64,000 bases of DNA from Streptomyces malaysiensis subsp. samsunensis. GTDB taxonomy: Bacteria > Actinomycetota > Actinomycetes > Streptomycetales > Streptomycetaceae. The first letter of the stretch is position 1. Every line of letters begins with the position of its first letter. The notes beneath the pieces were generated by a model. That model was given only the letters and a program-made list of their open reading frames with translations, made no database searches and was not told the DNA's origin. The stretch is from positions 1-64,000 of the forward strand of contig NZ_JANIIC010000029.1 in NCBI RefSeq assembly GCF_024519315.1. Direction: 5' to 3'. Positions 51,142-59,037 of the stretch are shown here, piece after piece. A program made the translations under genes and the position numbers.

Positions 51142-51879
51142 GTGCCCAAAGCGACGAACAGCGACCGCAGCGGCGGCCCGCGGACTCCGGCCGGACGCTC
51201 AGGGACATCTCGACGTGAGCTTGTGGAAAACGAGATCCTTGAGCACGCTACCCGTCTGTTTGCCGAACGTGGTTTCGCGGGCACCAGCCTTCAGGACGTC
51301 GCCGACGCGATGAGCTTGACGCGCCCTGCTCTCTACTACTACGTGAAGAGCAAGGACGAGCTGCTCGCCAAGCTGGTCGAAGAGGTAGTCCAGGCCCCGG
51401 CCGCGGCGCTGAAGGAGATCGGCGGCCGCGACGACCTGGACGCGGCCGACAAGCTCCGCATGCTGGTCCGCACGGTGGCCACCCGTATCGCTACTCACGC
51501 CAACCGCTTCCGGCTGCTCGTCAAGTCCGAGGCGGAGCTGCCCGCCGATGTCGCCAAGGCCCACGCCGATGCACGGCACGCGGTACTCGACGCGGTGGTG
51601 AACGTCCTCGACCAGGGTGTGACGGCTGGACGTTTCCGCCCCGTGGACACCCGCGTCGCGGCGCTGGGCATCCTTGGCATGTGCAATTGGGTGGCATGGT
51701 GGTATCACCCTGGCGGTAGCGTGGACATCGACACCGTGTCCGAGCTCCTCGCGGACATGGCGGTGGCCGGCGTACAGCGCGCCGACCACCGGAAGCTGCG
51801 AGACGACAGTCCGGGCGCCGTGATCGCCATGTTGCGTGAGGACCTCGATCACCTCGAACGCCTGATCAGCGACCAGTAG
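51142..51879 (+). CDS. TetR-family transcriptional regulator
   Basis: A 245-residue regulator starting at GTG 51142. The N-terminal HTH is clear: ILEHATRLFAERGFAGTSLQDVADAMSLTRPALYYYVKSKDELL (residues about 31-75, shown in the usual TetR order of three helices). The C-terminal domain contains LLVKSEAELP and MCNWVAWWYHPGG, near the KstR2/FadR-like group that often senses acyl-CoAs (inference). It lies 152 bases after the VOC operon and before the SDR group. It is a candidate regulator of the divergent promoter at 48583. Confidence 0.87.
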   Translation: MPKATNSDRSGGPRTPAGRSGTSRRELVENEILEHATRLFAERGFAGTSLQDVADAMSLTRPALYYYVKSKDELLAKLVEEVVQAPAAALKEIGGRDDLDAADKLRMLVRTVATRIATHANRFRLLVKSEAELPADVAKAHADARHAVLDAVVNVLDQGVTAGRFRPVDTRVAALGILGMCNWVAWWYHPGGSVDIDTVSELLADMAVAGVQRADHRKLRDDSPGAVIAMLREDLDHLERLISDQ

Positions 51880-51927
51880 CCGTCGCCGGCCTTCGCGCGA
51901 CGGGGCGGTCGGCGGCGTGCTGATGCA

Positions 51928-51946
51928 CATAAGGCATCGGTTAAGC
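51928..51946. promoter_or_regulatory. Third copy of the CATAA-type operator
   Basis: CATAAGGCATCGGTTAAGC matches CATAAGGTATCCGTTATGG at 34107 in 15 of 19 positions. It lies about 220 bases upstream of the SDR at 52166, in the 286-base gap after TetR. Confidence 0.45.
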
Positions 51947-52165
51947 ATGCATAGAGAAAATGATAATTGCCTTTATGTATGTGCTGGGCCTACCGTTCGG
52001 TGTGAGCAAGGTCGCAGTACGGAGAATGCCGTAAAGGACATTGCGCGGCCTATCTGTCCTGCCAGTCGATGAGCGCGCCGGCATATTGAGCACCCACTGG
52101 ATGCACCGGATCAATGCGTTGACGTTGGCTGGCGACGAATTTATGGCCTCGTCGAGAGGATCGTC

Positions 52166-52954
52166 ATGAATCCTGAGCTTGCACCCGGAGCCACTCAACT
52201 CAAGGTTGATCTGCGCGACCGTGTCGCCATTGTCGCGGGGGCCGGTCGCGGTATTGGAGCCGCCGCGGCGCGGACCCTCGCCACGGCAGGGGCCGCGGTC
52301 GTGTGTGGAGCGCGTTCGCTGGACGAACTCGACGCACTCGTGAAAGAGATCGAGAAGGCGGGAGGTGAGGCGACTGGTGTTTGTGTGGACATCGCTGATC
52401 CGGACTCGGTGGAAGGTCTCGTACAAGCGGCGGTCGACCAATACGGTCGCCTCGATCTCGCCTTCAACAATGCCGGAGCGCACGCCGAAGGACCATTGCA
52501 TGAACTGACCATCGAGGATTTCGACCGGGTGGTGGACGTCAATCTGCGTGGCACGTTCGTCTGCCTCAAGTACGAGATCAGCGCCATGCTGTCCAGTGGT
52601 GGTGGTGCCATCGTCAACACGGCGTCGGTGGGGGGCGTTATCGGCGAGAAATTCCTCTCTCCATACATCGCCAGCAAGCATGGCATCGTCGGACTGACCA
52701 AGGCCGCGGCGCTCGATTACGCGGACCGCAACATCCGGGTCAATTGTCTCGCGCCCGGCGCGACCCGTACAAGGATGCTGCTGGACTGGCTCAGTAACGA
52801 CGAGACAATGGAAATGATCGTTGGCAAGACCCCGATCGGCCGCCTCGCGGACCCGCAGGAAATCGCCAATGTAGCGGTGTTCCTGCTCTCCGACGCCGCG
52901 TCCTTTGTCACCGGTGCGACCTACTTGGCAGACGGTGGACTGGTCGTCCCCTAG
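52166..52954 (+). CDS. Short-chain dehydrogenase/reductase
   Basis: A 262-residue classical SDR. AGAGRGIG stands in for TGxxxGIG with Ala in place of the first Thr. NNAG is intact (AFNNAGAH). Catalytic Ser is in VNTASVGG, with Tyr-x3-Lys in YIASKHG. LAPGATRTRM and the tail VTGATYLADGG are normal. ATG 52166 follows GAGAGGA. It is the first gene after a long AT-rich leader that carries the CATAA dyad. It may oxidise an alcohol formed by the P450 downstream (inference). Confidence 0.87.
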   Translation: MNPELAPGATQLKVDLRDRVAIVAGAGRGIGAAAARTLATAGAAVVCGARSLDELDALVKEIEKAGGEATGVCVDIADPDSVEGLVQAAVDQYGRLDLAFNNAGAHAEGPLHELTIEDFDRVVDVNLRGTFVCLKYEISAMLSSGGGAIVNTASVGGVIGEKFLSPYIASKHGIVGLTKAAALDYADRNIRVNCLAPGATRTRMLLDWLSNDETMEMIVGKTPIGRLADPQEIANVAVFLLSDAASFVTGATYLADGGLVVP

Positions 52955-53026
52955 TTTGCCCTCTTCTTCAGGCATGCGGATTCATAACCCATCACCTTTT
53001 GTCTCACTCAACGACGAGGAGTACCC

Positions 53027-53845
53027 ATGGAGTTCGCTGACAAGGTAGCGGTGATCACCGCCGGAGCCGGTGGGATCGGCCGTGCGTGCGCCGCCGGGCT
53101 CGCCCGCCAGGGCAGTACGGTGGTGATCGCGGACATTGATGCCAAGGGCGCCGCACAAGCTGCCGAGGAGATTCGCGCACTGGGCCGTGAGTCGGTCGGT
53201 ATTCGCTGCGACGTCACAAGCGACCGTGATGTGCAGGCGTTGGCCGATCAGGTGGTCGAGCGGTTCGGCCGAGTGGATCTCCTGCATAATCACGCGGGTA
53301 TCGGCGTGGCCGGGGCTCCCGACCAGATCCCACTTGAGGAGTGGGAGCGGGTGCTGCGGTTCAACGTCTTGAGCCAGGTACGCGGCGTGATGGCCTTCCT
53401 GCCCCATTTGAAGAAGAGCCGCGGGCATGTGGTGAACACGACATCGAGCCTCGGAGTCGTCGCCGGGCATCCGATCTCGCCGATGGCCGCGCCGTACATC
53501 ACCTCCAAGAACGCCATCGTCGGTCTGACGCAGTGCCTCGCCGAGTGGCTACGGCCCCAAGGAGTAGGGGTTTCTCTGCTGGCTCCGGACCACACCGCGA
53601 CGAATTTCGATAGCACCATCAAGTTCTACGGCGTCCCGGTGAATCAGGGCGATGACAGTGCGGCAGCCATCGAGGACAAGGTGCCGTACGACGTCCAGCA
53701 GCCGGAGGAGATCGGCCGGGCCTACGTCGAGGGGCTGCGCGAGGACCGCTTTCTGCTGTCGTCGACACCGGATGTCGCGGACATGCTCCGCCGCCAGGCC
53801 GAAGGCCTGCTCGACCCGAGCGCGCTTCACGGCGCCTACGCCTGA
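53027..53845 (+). CDS. Short-chain dehydrogenase/reductase with NHAG variant
   Basis: A 272-residue SDR, 72 bases after the preceding SDR and probably in its operon. TAGAGGIG is the cofactor motif, with Asp after beta-2 (VVIADIDAKG) favouring NAD(H). The usual NNAG is HNHAG. TTSSLGVV and YITSKNA carry Ser, Tyr and Lys. The C-terminal part is longer than usual and lacks the ordinary VTG-DGG end, reading EGLREDRFLLSSTPDVAD instead. ACGACGAGGAG precedes ATG 53027. It is only distantly similar to its neighbour, so the two probably act on different intermediates. Confidence 0.85.
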   Translation: MEFADKVAVITAGAGGIGRACAAGLARQGSTVVIADIDAKGAAQAAEEIRALGRESVGIRCDVTSDRDVQALADQVVERFGRVDLLHNHAGIGVAGAPDQIPLEEWERVLRFNVLSQVRGVMAFLPHLKKSRGHVVNTTSSLGVVAGHPISPMAAPYITSKNAIVGLTQCLAEWLRPQGVGVSLLAPDHTATNFDSTIKFYGVPVNQGDDSAAAIEDKVPYDVQQPEEIGRAYVEGLREDRFLLSSTPDVADMLRRQAEGLLDPSALHGAYA

Positions 53846-54129
53846 GCCCCCTGTCTCCCCCCTCACCGCGGTTCGCGATGCCATGGACGGCCTAGTGCCG
53901 CGTCGGTGACGCCGTTGCGCCTGGACGCCCCGATGTTTTCCGAAGTCCGGACTGCAGCGCGTGTTCTCGTATGACTTCGACGCGGTTCGCCGGGCGCTGT
54001 CACTGTCACGGCGATCCGCGTCGCCGGGCGGGATTCCCATGACCTCGGGTCTATCGAGATCGTGCTCCTGCCTGACCGGTAGAGAGTTCCGGTCGTCGTC
54101 ACGCCGCGATAGGACTGGAGAGGCCGCTC

Positions 54130-55047
54130 ATGCACCTGTTGGTGACCCGTAAGCAACGCATCGCCGAGAATGTCGTCGCCTTGACGCTGAGTGATCCCGA
54201 CGGCCGGCCCCTACCGGCGTGGACCCCCGGCGCCCATGTCGATATCGCGCTCGAACCTGGGCTCAGCCGTCAATACTCGCTGACCGGCGGTGAGGACAGT
54301 GGTGTTTGGCGAGTCGCCGTGCTGCGAGTGCCGGCCGGCCGTGGATCGCGATATCTGCACGACATGGTCGCCCCGGGGTCGGTACTGCGTATCGACGGGC
54401 CCCGAAACGACTTCCCGCTCGTGCCGGCCCGTCGGTACGTCTTCATCGCGGGCGGCATCGGCATCACGCCGATCTTGCCCATGGTGTCGCAGGCGGAACG
54501 TTCGGGGGCCCAGTGGCAGCTTTACTACGGAGGGCGGCGTCGCGCCTCCATGGCATTCCTGGACGAGCTGGCCCGCTACGGCGACCGTGTGCACGTGTAC
54601 CCGGAGGACGAGCAGGGCTTGCTTCCCTTGGCCGCGGCACTGTGCGGTGCCGAGGACGGCACCCAGGTCTACTGCTGTGGACCGGAGCCGTTGCTCAACG
54701 CGGTTCGGCAACGCGTCGACGAGCAGCCGGGGAGCACGGTCCACTTCGAACGGTTTCGGCCCGCGGGACCTGCCACGGGTGAGGCGTTCGAGGTCCGCCT
54801 CGCGCAGTCCGGCCGCACCCTTAAGGTTCCGCCGGACAAGTCGATCCTGGAAGTGGTCGAGGAGGCGGGCGTCGAGGTCCTGTCCTCCTGCCGCACCGGC
54901 ACGTGCGGAACCTGCGAAACGGCGGTACTGGAGGGAATCCCCGATCACCGCGACGACGTGCTCTCCGCCGACGAACGCGCGTCCGGCGACGCGATGATGA
55001 TCTGCACCTCTCGTTCCCTGACCCCCTACCTGTCCCTCGACCTCTAG
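54130..55047 (+). CDS. PDR/VanB-type oxidoreductase: FMN/NAD domain with C-terminal 2Fe-2S ferredoxin
   Basis: A 305-residue electron-transfer protein of the phthalate dioxygenase reductase family. SRQYSLTG binds FMN, VFIAGGIGITPILPM and YCCGPEPLLNAV form the NAD(P) site. A plant-type ferredoxin closes it, with SSCRTGTCGTC and a fourth Cys in MMICTSRS. It should pass electrons from NAD(P)H to the P450 encoded ten bases downstream. This is a two-component P450 system in which FMN and ferredoxin are on one chain. VanB-like reductases usually serve Rieske oxygenases, and none is present here. Confidence 0.9.
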   Translation: MHLLVTRKQRIAENVVALTLSDPDGRPLPAWTPGAHVDIALEPGLSRQYSLTGGEDSGVWRVAVLRVPAGRGSRYLHDMVAPGSVLRIDGPRNDFPLVPARRYVFIAGGIGITPILPMVSQAERSGAQWQLYYGGRRRASMAFLDELARYGDRVHVYPEDEQGLLPLAAALCGAEDGTQVYCCGPEPLLNAVRQRVDEQPGSTVHFERFRPAGPATGEAFEVRLAQSGRTLKVPPDKSILEVVEEAGVEVLSSCRTGTCGTCETAVLEGIPDHRDDVLSADERASGDAMMICTSRSLTPYLSLDL

Positions 55048-55057
55048 GAGGACGGCG

Positions 55058-56251
55058 ATGTCCGTCGATGTCGGCTGGCTGGACAACATGACCTTGGCCG
55101 AGCTGGAAACCGATGCGGACCGTGTCCTCTCCCGGCTGCGCAAGGAGGTGCCGGTCGCCTGGGTACCGGCGCTCAACGCGTGGATCGCCACCACCTGGCG
55201 TCACTGTCACGAGATCGCCGAGGACGCCGAGCACTTCCGGGGCGGCACGAGTCCCGCCCACGATCGCGTATTCGGTCAGCCCAACGTGCTGAGCGCGGAG
55301 GGGCAGACGCACAGCGAACTGCGGCGAGTGATCGACCCGCCGTTGCGTCCGCGTGCTTTCAAGCCGACCCTGGACACCACCGTGCGGGCGGCGGCCCGTG
55401 CTCGTTTGGATGAGTTGGCCGGGCGAACACTCGTCGATCTGCTGGCCGACTATTTCGAACCGGTCAGCGTGCGCTGCGTGGCGGACCGATTCGGGTTCAC
55501 CCACATCAGTACCGATCGGCTCCAGCGCTGGTTCCACAGCTTGTCCCATGCCGCAGCGCGCGGCCTGGTCGACCCCGAGGCGTACGAAGAAGGCGACGCC
55601 GCCGCGGCGGAGATCCGTGAAGTTGTCGGGGACATGGTCGAACGGCTCCGCAGCTGGCCGGACGAATCGGCGATCTCGCACTGGCTGCACGACGGCATGC
55701 CTGATGGCGAGGTACGCAGTATCGAGAACATGCTGCCGTCCCTGCTGATCATCCTGCTTGGAGGGCTCCAGGAACCGGGCCACGCTTGCGGGTCCACGTT
55801 CCTGGGGCTGACGACCCGACCCGAGCAACTCAGCCGGGTCGTGGAGAACCCAGCCTTGCTCCCGAAGGCCATCGCAGAGGGGCTGCGCTGGTTGTCGCCG
55901 CTGTTCAGCGGGGCCTCCAGAGTGCCCAACCGAGACGTGGAACTGGCCGACGTGCGGCTGCGGCAGGGCGACACGGTGTGGCTGTGCTACGGCTCGGCGA
56001 ATCACGACGAGGCCGAGTTCGGCCGACCGGAGATTTACGATCTCGACCGGCCCGCGCATGGTCATCTGGCTTTCGGCACCGGCCGCCACGCATGCTCGGG
56101 CAGTGCCTTCGCGCCGCAGATCGCGCGCATCGCGCTGGAGGAGTTGCTCGCTCGCCATCCCCGTATCCGCCTCGAACCCGACCACGAGATCATCGTCCGC
56201 GGGTGGATGTTCCGGGGTGCCACCGAACTGCCCGTTCGTATGCCGCGCTGA
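55058..56251 (+). CDS. Cytochrome P450
   Basis: A 397-residue soluble P450. ATG 55058 follows TAGGAGGA. The heme loop is FGTGRHACSGSAFAP with the thiolate Cys346. The ExxR pair is EGLR (WLSPLFSGASR follows). In the I helix, where most P450s have an acid-Thr pair, it reads GGLQEPGH (Glu239-Pro240), so the usual Thr is replaced by Pro. This alters the expected proton relay and points to a separate subfamily. The partner reductase is directly upstream and an MHS transporter downstream. It may hydroxylate or O-demethylate an aromatic or terpenoid acid (inference). Confidence 0.9.
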   Translation: MSVDVGWLDNMTLAELETDADRVLSRLRKEVPVAWVPALNAWIATTWRHCHEIAEDAEHFRGGTSPAHDRVFGQPNVLSAEGQTHSELRRVIDPPLRPRAFKPTLDTTVRAAARARLDELAGRTLVDLLADYFEPVSVRCVADRFGFTHISTDRLQRWFHSLSHAAARGLVDPEAYEEGDAAAAEIREVVGDMVERLRSWPDESAISHWLHDGMPDGEVRSIENMLPSLLIILLGGLQEPGHACGSTFLGLTTRPEQLSRVVENPALLPKAIAEGLRWLSPLFSGASRVPNRDVELADVRLRQGDTVWLCYGSANHDEAEFGRPEIYDLDRPAHGHLAFGTGRHACSGSAFAPQIARIALEELLARHPRIRLEPDHEIIVRGWMFRGATELPVRMPR

Positions 56252-56468
56252 CCACGCAAGAACCGGACAGCGTCGCGAGATACCCCGCGTGGGACCGCAT
56301 CAGGATCCGGGCGAGCCGCACCGCTTCGGCGCCGAGGACCGGCGGCTCGGTGCCGATGCGAGCCGGCCGCGCAGGTCCCGGACGGACTGGGCATCCACAG
56401 CGAAGTAACGAATCCGAGACCCCTTCCTTGCCTGTGATCATGGCTGATATTTACCCTTCCAAAGTGAC

Positions 56469-56485
56469 ATATACGTAACGTATAT
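56469..56485. promoter_or_regulatory. Perfect 17-bp palindrome, candidate operator
   Basis: ATATACGTAACGTATAT: eight-base arms around a single A, 109 bases upstream of the transporter ATG. Confidence 0.65.
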
Positions 56486-56557
56486 AACGCTGAGTAGTGG
56501 TTTCTTCGGCGAGGCGGCCAGGTGGCGACGAGCCCTTGACCTGGCCATCGAGTCATA

Positions 56558-56572
56558 TATACCTTCCGTATA
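56558..56572. promoter_or_regulatory. Second, weaker dyad near the transporter start
   Basis: TATAC-CTTCC-GTATA. It shares the TATAC/GTATA half-sites with the palindrome at 56469, 89 bases away, and lies 22 bases before ATG 56594. Two related sites would suit cooperative repression. Confidence 0.45.
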
Positions 56573-56593
56573 CCTCGCTTGGCTGGAGACAAC

Positions 56594-57943
56594 ATGCCTG
56601 AAGAACTGCTTTCCTCTTCCACGGATACAGCCGTGAATCCGCCATCCCCGCAGCGCCGACAGGTCGCCAATGCCTTCGCGGCCAGTCTGTCCGGCACCGC
56701 GCTGGAGTGGTACGACTTCGGGATCTACTCCGCGTCAGCGGCGCTCGTGTTCCCCGTTCTGTTCTTCCCCGACTCCAGCTCCGCGGCCGCGGAGCTGTTC
56801 GCGTTCTCCACCTATGCCGTCGGCTACCTCTCGCGCCCGTTGGGGGCGTTCGCGCTCGGGCGGCTCGGTGACGTCGTTGGACGCAAACAAGTCATCGTCC
56901 TGACGCTGGTGTTGATCGGGGTGGCCACGTTCGTCATCGGCTTGCTGCCCACGTACGGCACGATCGGCATCGCCGCGCCGATCCTGCTGGTGTCGCTGCG
57001 GTTCGCGCAGGGGGTGGGCGTCGGCGGCGAGTTGGGGGTGGCCCCCTTGTTGTCCAGCGAGTTCGGCGACCCGAAACGGCGTGGGTTCTGGTGTTGTGCC
57101 CCGCAAATAGGTCCGCCGGCTGGCAATCTGCTGGCGAACGGCATGCTGGCGCTGCTCACGGTGTCGATGTCAGACGACGCCTTCCTGTCATGGGGCTGGC
57201 GAGTCGGGTTCCTGACGTCGGCGATCCTGGTCGGGGTCGGGCTGCTGATCAGGCTCCGGCTCGAGGAGACGCCGGTGTTCCGCGCGATCCGCGACAAGGG
57301 AGAGAGCCCGTCCGCTCCCGTCCGTGAGGTTCTCTCCACCGAGTGGCGTGGCCTGATCGCCGCGTCGTGTGCCCGGGTGGGGCCGGACGTCACGTACGCC
57401 CTGTTCGTCGTGTTCAGCCTCGTGTACGGCACGAAGGAGGCCGGCTTTACGCCGTCGCAAGTACTGATCGCGGTACTGGTCGGTTCAGCCACCCAGCTCG
57501 CGCTCATCCCGCTCGCCGCGGCACTGTCCGACCGCGTCAACCGCCGCCGGATGTACGCGGTAGCCGCGGCGATCGCGGCCATATGGCCGTTCGTGTTTCT
57601 GCCGGCCATTCTGAGCGGCTCGTTCGTGGTCCTCGTCGGCGGGATCGTGGTCGGGTTGGGGCTGCATTCGTTCATGTACGGACCGCAGGGCGCCTTCATC
57701 ACTGAGCAGTTCTCGCCCCGCCTTCGCGCGAGCGGCAGCTCGCTGGCCTTCGCGATCGGCAGCACGTTCGGCGGCGCCGTGGCGCCGCTGGTGTTCGCGG
57801 CCTTGCTGAACTGGCAGGGAACATGGCTGCTCCTGGCGGTCTACACCGCGCTCGCCTGCGCAGTCACGATCGCCGGGGCTCTCTGGCTGGGCCGCGACCA
57901 CGACGCGGAGGAGGAGCGCCAGTTCGCTGAGAGCCTGGCCTGA
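56594..57943 (+). CDS. MHS-family MFS transporter
   Basis: A 449-residue metabolite:H+ symporter. GTALEWYDFGIYS opens the first helix and RLGDVVGRKQV the first loop. RFAQGVGVGGELG and ALSDRVNRRRM are later family motifs. About twelve membrane segments are visible. ATG 56594 is preceded by CTGGAGA. It is a paralogue of the transporter at 7851, but the two differ widely. It probably imports the substrate for the reductase/P450/SDR group. Its own AT-rich promoter with two palindromes indicates separate control. Confidence 0.88.
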   Translation: MPEELLSSSTDTAVNPPSPQRRQVANAFAASLSGTALEWYDFGIYSASAALVFPVLFFPDSSSAAAELFAFSTYAVGYLSRPLGAFALGRLGDVVGRKQVIVLTLVLIGVATFVIGLLPTYGTIGIAAPILLVSLRFAQGVGVGGELGVAPLLSSEFGDPKRRGFWCCAPQIGPPAGNLLANGMLALLTVSMSDDAFLSWGWRVGFLTSAILVGVGLLIRLRLEETPVFRAIRDKGESPSAPVREVLSTEWRGLIAASCARVGPDVTYALFVVFSLVYGTKEAGFTPSQVLIAVLVGSATQLALIPLAAALSDRVNRRRMYAVAAAIAAIWPFVFLPAILSGSFVVLVGGIVVGLGLHSFMYGPQGAFITEQFSPRLRASGSSLAFAIGSTFGGAVAPLVFAALLNWQGTWLLLAVYTALACAVTIAGALWLGRDHDAEEERQFAESLA

Positions 57944-57972
57944 GTCCAGAAGGCCGCTGAGACTCTCGGTTA

Positions 57973-58000
57973 TGGCCCCGGCTCGGTGGAGTCGGGGCCA
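57973..58000. terminator. Hairpin after the MHS transporter
   Basis: Arms TGGCCCCG (57973-57980) and CGGGGCCA (57993-58000) with a 12-base loop, about 30 bases past the stop codon. Confidence 0.65.
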
Positions 58001-58088
58001 AGGTGCCCGCGCCGGACGCAGGCTGTGTGCGCTGCGCCGCGTCCTCGGCGCTTGACCTTGTAGTTGCTGTAAGGGCGAACATGGCGCC

Positions 58089-58931
58089 ATGTTGTCCATC
58101 GGCGAATTCAGCGAAATGTGCCATCTGTCACCGCAGACACTGCGGTTCTACCACTCCGAGGGTTTGCTCGTCCCAGCCGACGTCAACGAGCGGACCGGCT
58201 ACCGCTCGTACACATTCGAGCAGGTCGAACAGGCCATGCTGATCACGGTCCTGCGCGGCACGGGGATGAGTGTCAAGCTCGTCCGGCGTGCTCTCGACAA
58301 GACGGACGCGGCACCCGCCCTGTTGCAGCAGCACAGTGCGGAGGTGCAGCACCAGCGGCAGGCCCAGGACGAGGCGATCAGCGACGCGCGAGAATTCTTC
58401 AACTCGTGGCCGGAGGCACGCCTGCGCCATGTACCCGAGATGACCGTGGTGTCGAAGCTGGTACCCGGCCCGTCGGCCGGGGGTGACCAGTACGACTGGG
58501 ACGAAGCCGATGCCGTCGTTACCGCCACCGTTCAGGATGTGGTCAAGACCGTGGAGTCGTGCGGAGCTGTTGTGTCGGGGACTCCTTGGCGAACCTGGGC
58601 CAGCGAGACCCCGGAGCAGAAGATGCAGGGCATCACCGCCGAGGGGCCGCACTGGCTGGTGAAGATCCCCGTCACGGCGGACGAGAAAGCGATTGCAGCT
58701 CTGTCCGGTGACGTTGAGGTGCAGATCTTCGAAGCCCGGGACGAGCTGTCGATATTCATCCCGGGCAAGAGCTCGATGGCCAAGTTCGGCACTGCGTTCT
58801 CACGCCTGGTCATGCATCCCCTCGACGCCGCCTACATCGACATCTCCCATATGCGTCAGCTGCTGCACGACGACGGCGTCGAAACCACCGCGGCGATCTG
58901 CAAGCTCGACGAGACCGACCTGGTCGGGTGA
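58089..58931 (+). CDS. MerR-family regulator with effector-binding domain
   Basis: A 280-residue regulator. The N-terminal winged helix is LSIGEFSEMCHLSPQTLRFYHSEGLL (MerR HTH, broken at the turn), followed by a coiled-coil dimer helix at about 75-105. The C-terminal half resembles GyrI/BmrR-type ligand domains. Those regulators bind drugs or small hydrophobic molecules. The stretch TTGACCTTGTAGTTGCTG, followed by TAAGGG, upstream has the long-spaced, dyad-containing look of MerR promoters (CCTT and AAGG arms). No efflux gene is adjacent, so it may regulate itself or a distant gene. Confidence 0.85.
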   Translation: MLSIGEFSEMCHLSPQTLRFYHSEGLLVPADVNERTGYRSYTFEQVEQAMLITVLRGTGMSVKLVRRALDKTDAAPALLQQHSAEVQHQRQAQDEAISDAREFFNSWPEARLRHVPEMTVVSKLVPGPSAGGDQYDWDEADAVVTATVQDVVKTVESCGAVVSGTPWRTWASETPEQKMQGITAEGPHWLVKIPVTADEKAIAALSGDVEVQIFEARDELSIFIPGKSSMAKFGTAFSRLVMHPLDAAYIDISHMRQLLHDDGVETTAAICKLDETDLVG

Positions 58932-58963
58932 CCTCACGAGCTGACTGGACGGGCAGGCAACCG

Positions 58964-59005
58964 CCGGTGGCGACAGCCGGGGCGACCGCGAACGGCCGCC
59001 ACCGG
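58964..59005. terminator. Possible bidirectional terminator
   Basis: CCGGTGGCG (58964-58972) and CGCCACCGG (58997-59005) pair over nine bases with a 24-base loop, between convergent genes ending at 58931 and 59038. Confidence 0.5.
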
Positions 59006-59037
59006 GGCGAGGACCCGACGCCGACGGGGCGGGCGGC

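Larger units (their letters stand above)
56252..56593. other. Intergenic regulatory region before the MHS transporter
   Basis: About 340 bases. The first 170 hold nothing recognised. The second half is unusually AT-rich for this window and carries two palindromes (56469-56485 and 56558-56572), so it is probably a regulated promoter. Confidence 0.5.

Noticed and set aside
53846..54129. Possible small gene between the SDR and the reductase
   Set aside because: Short frames only, no good ribosome site and no motif. Treated as spacer.
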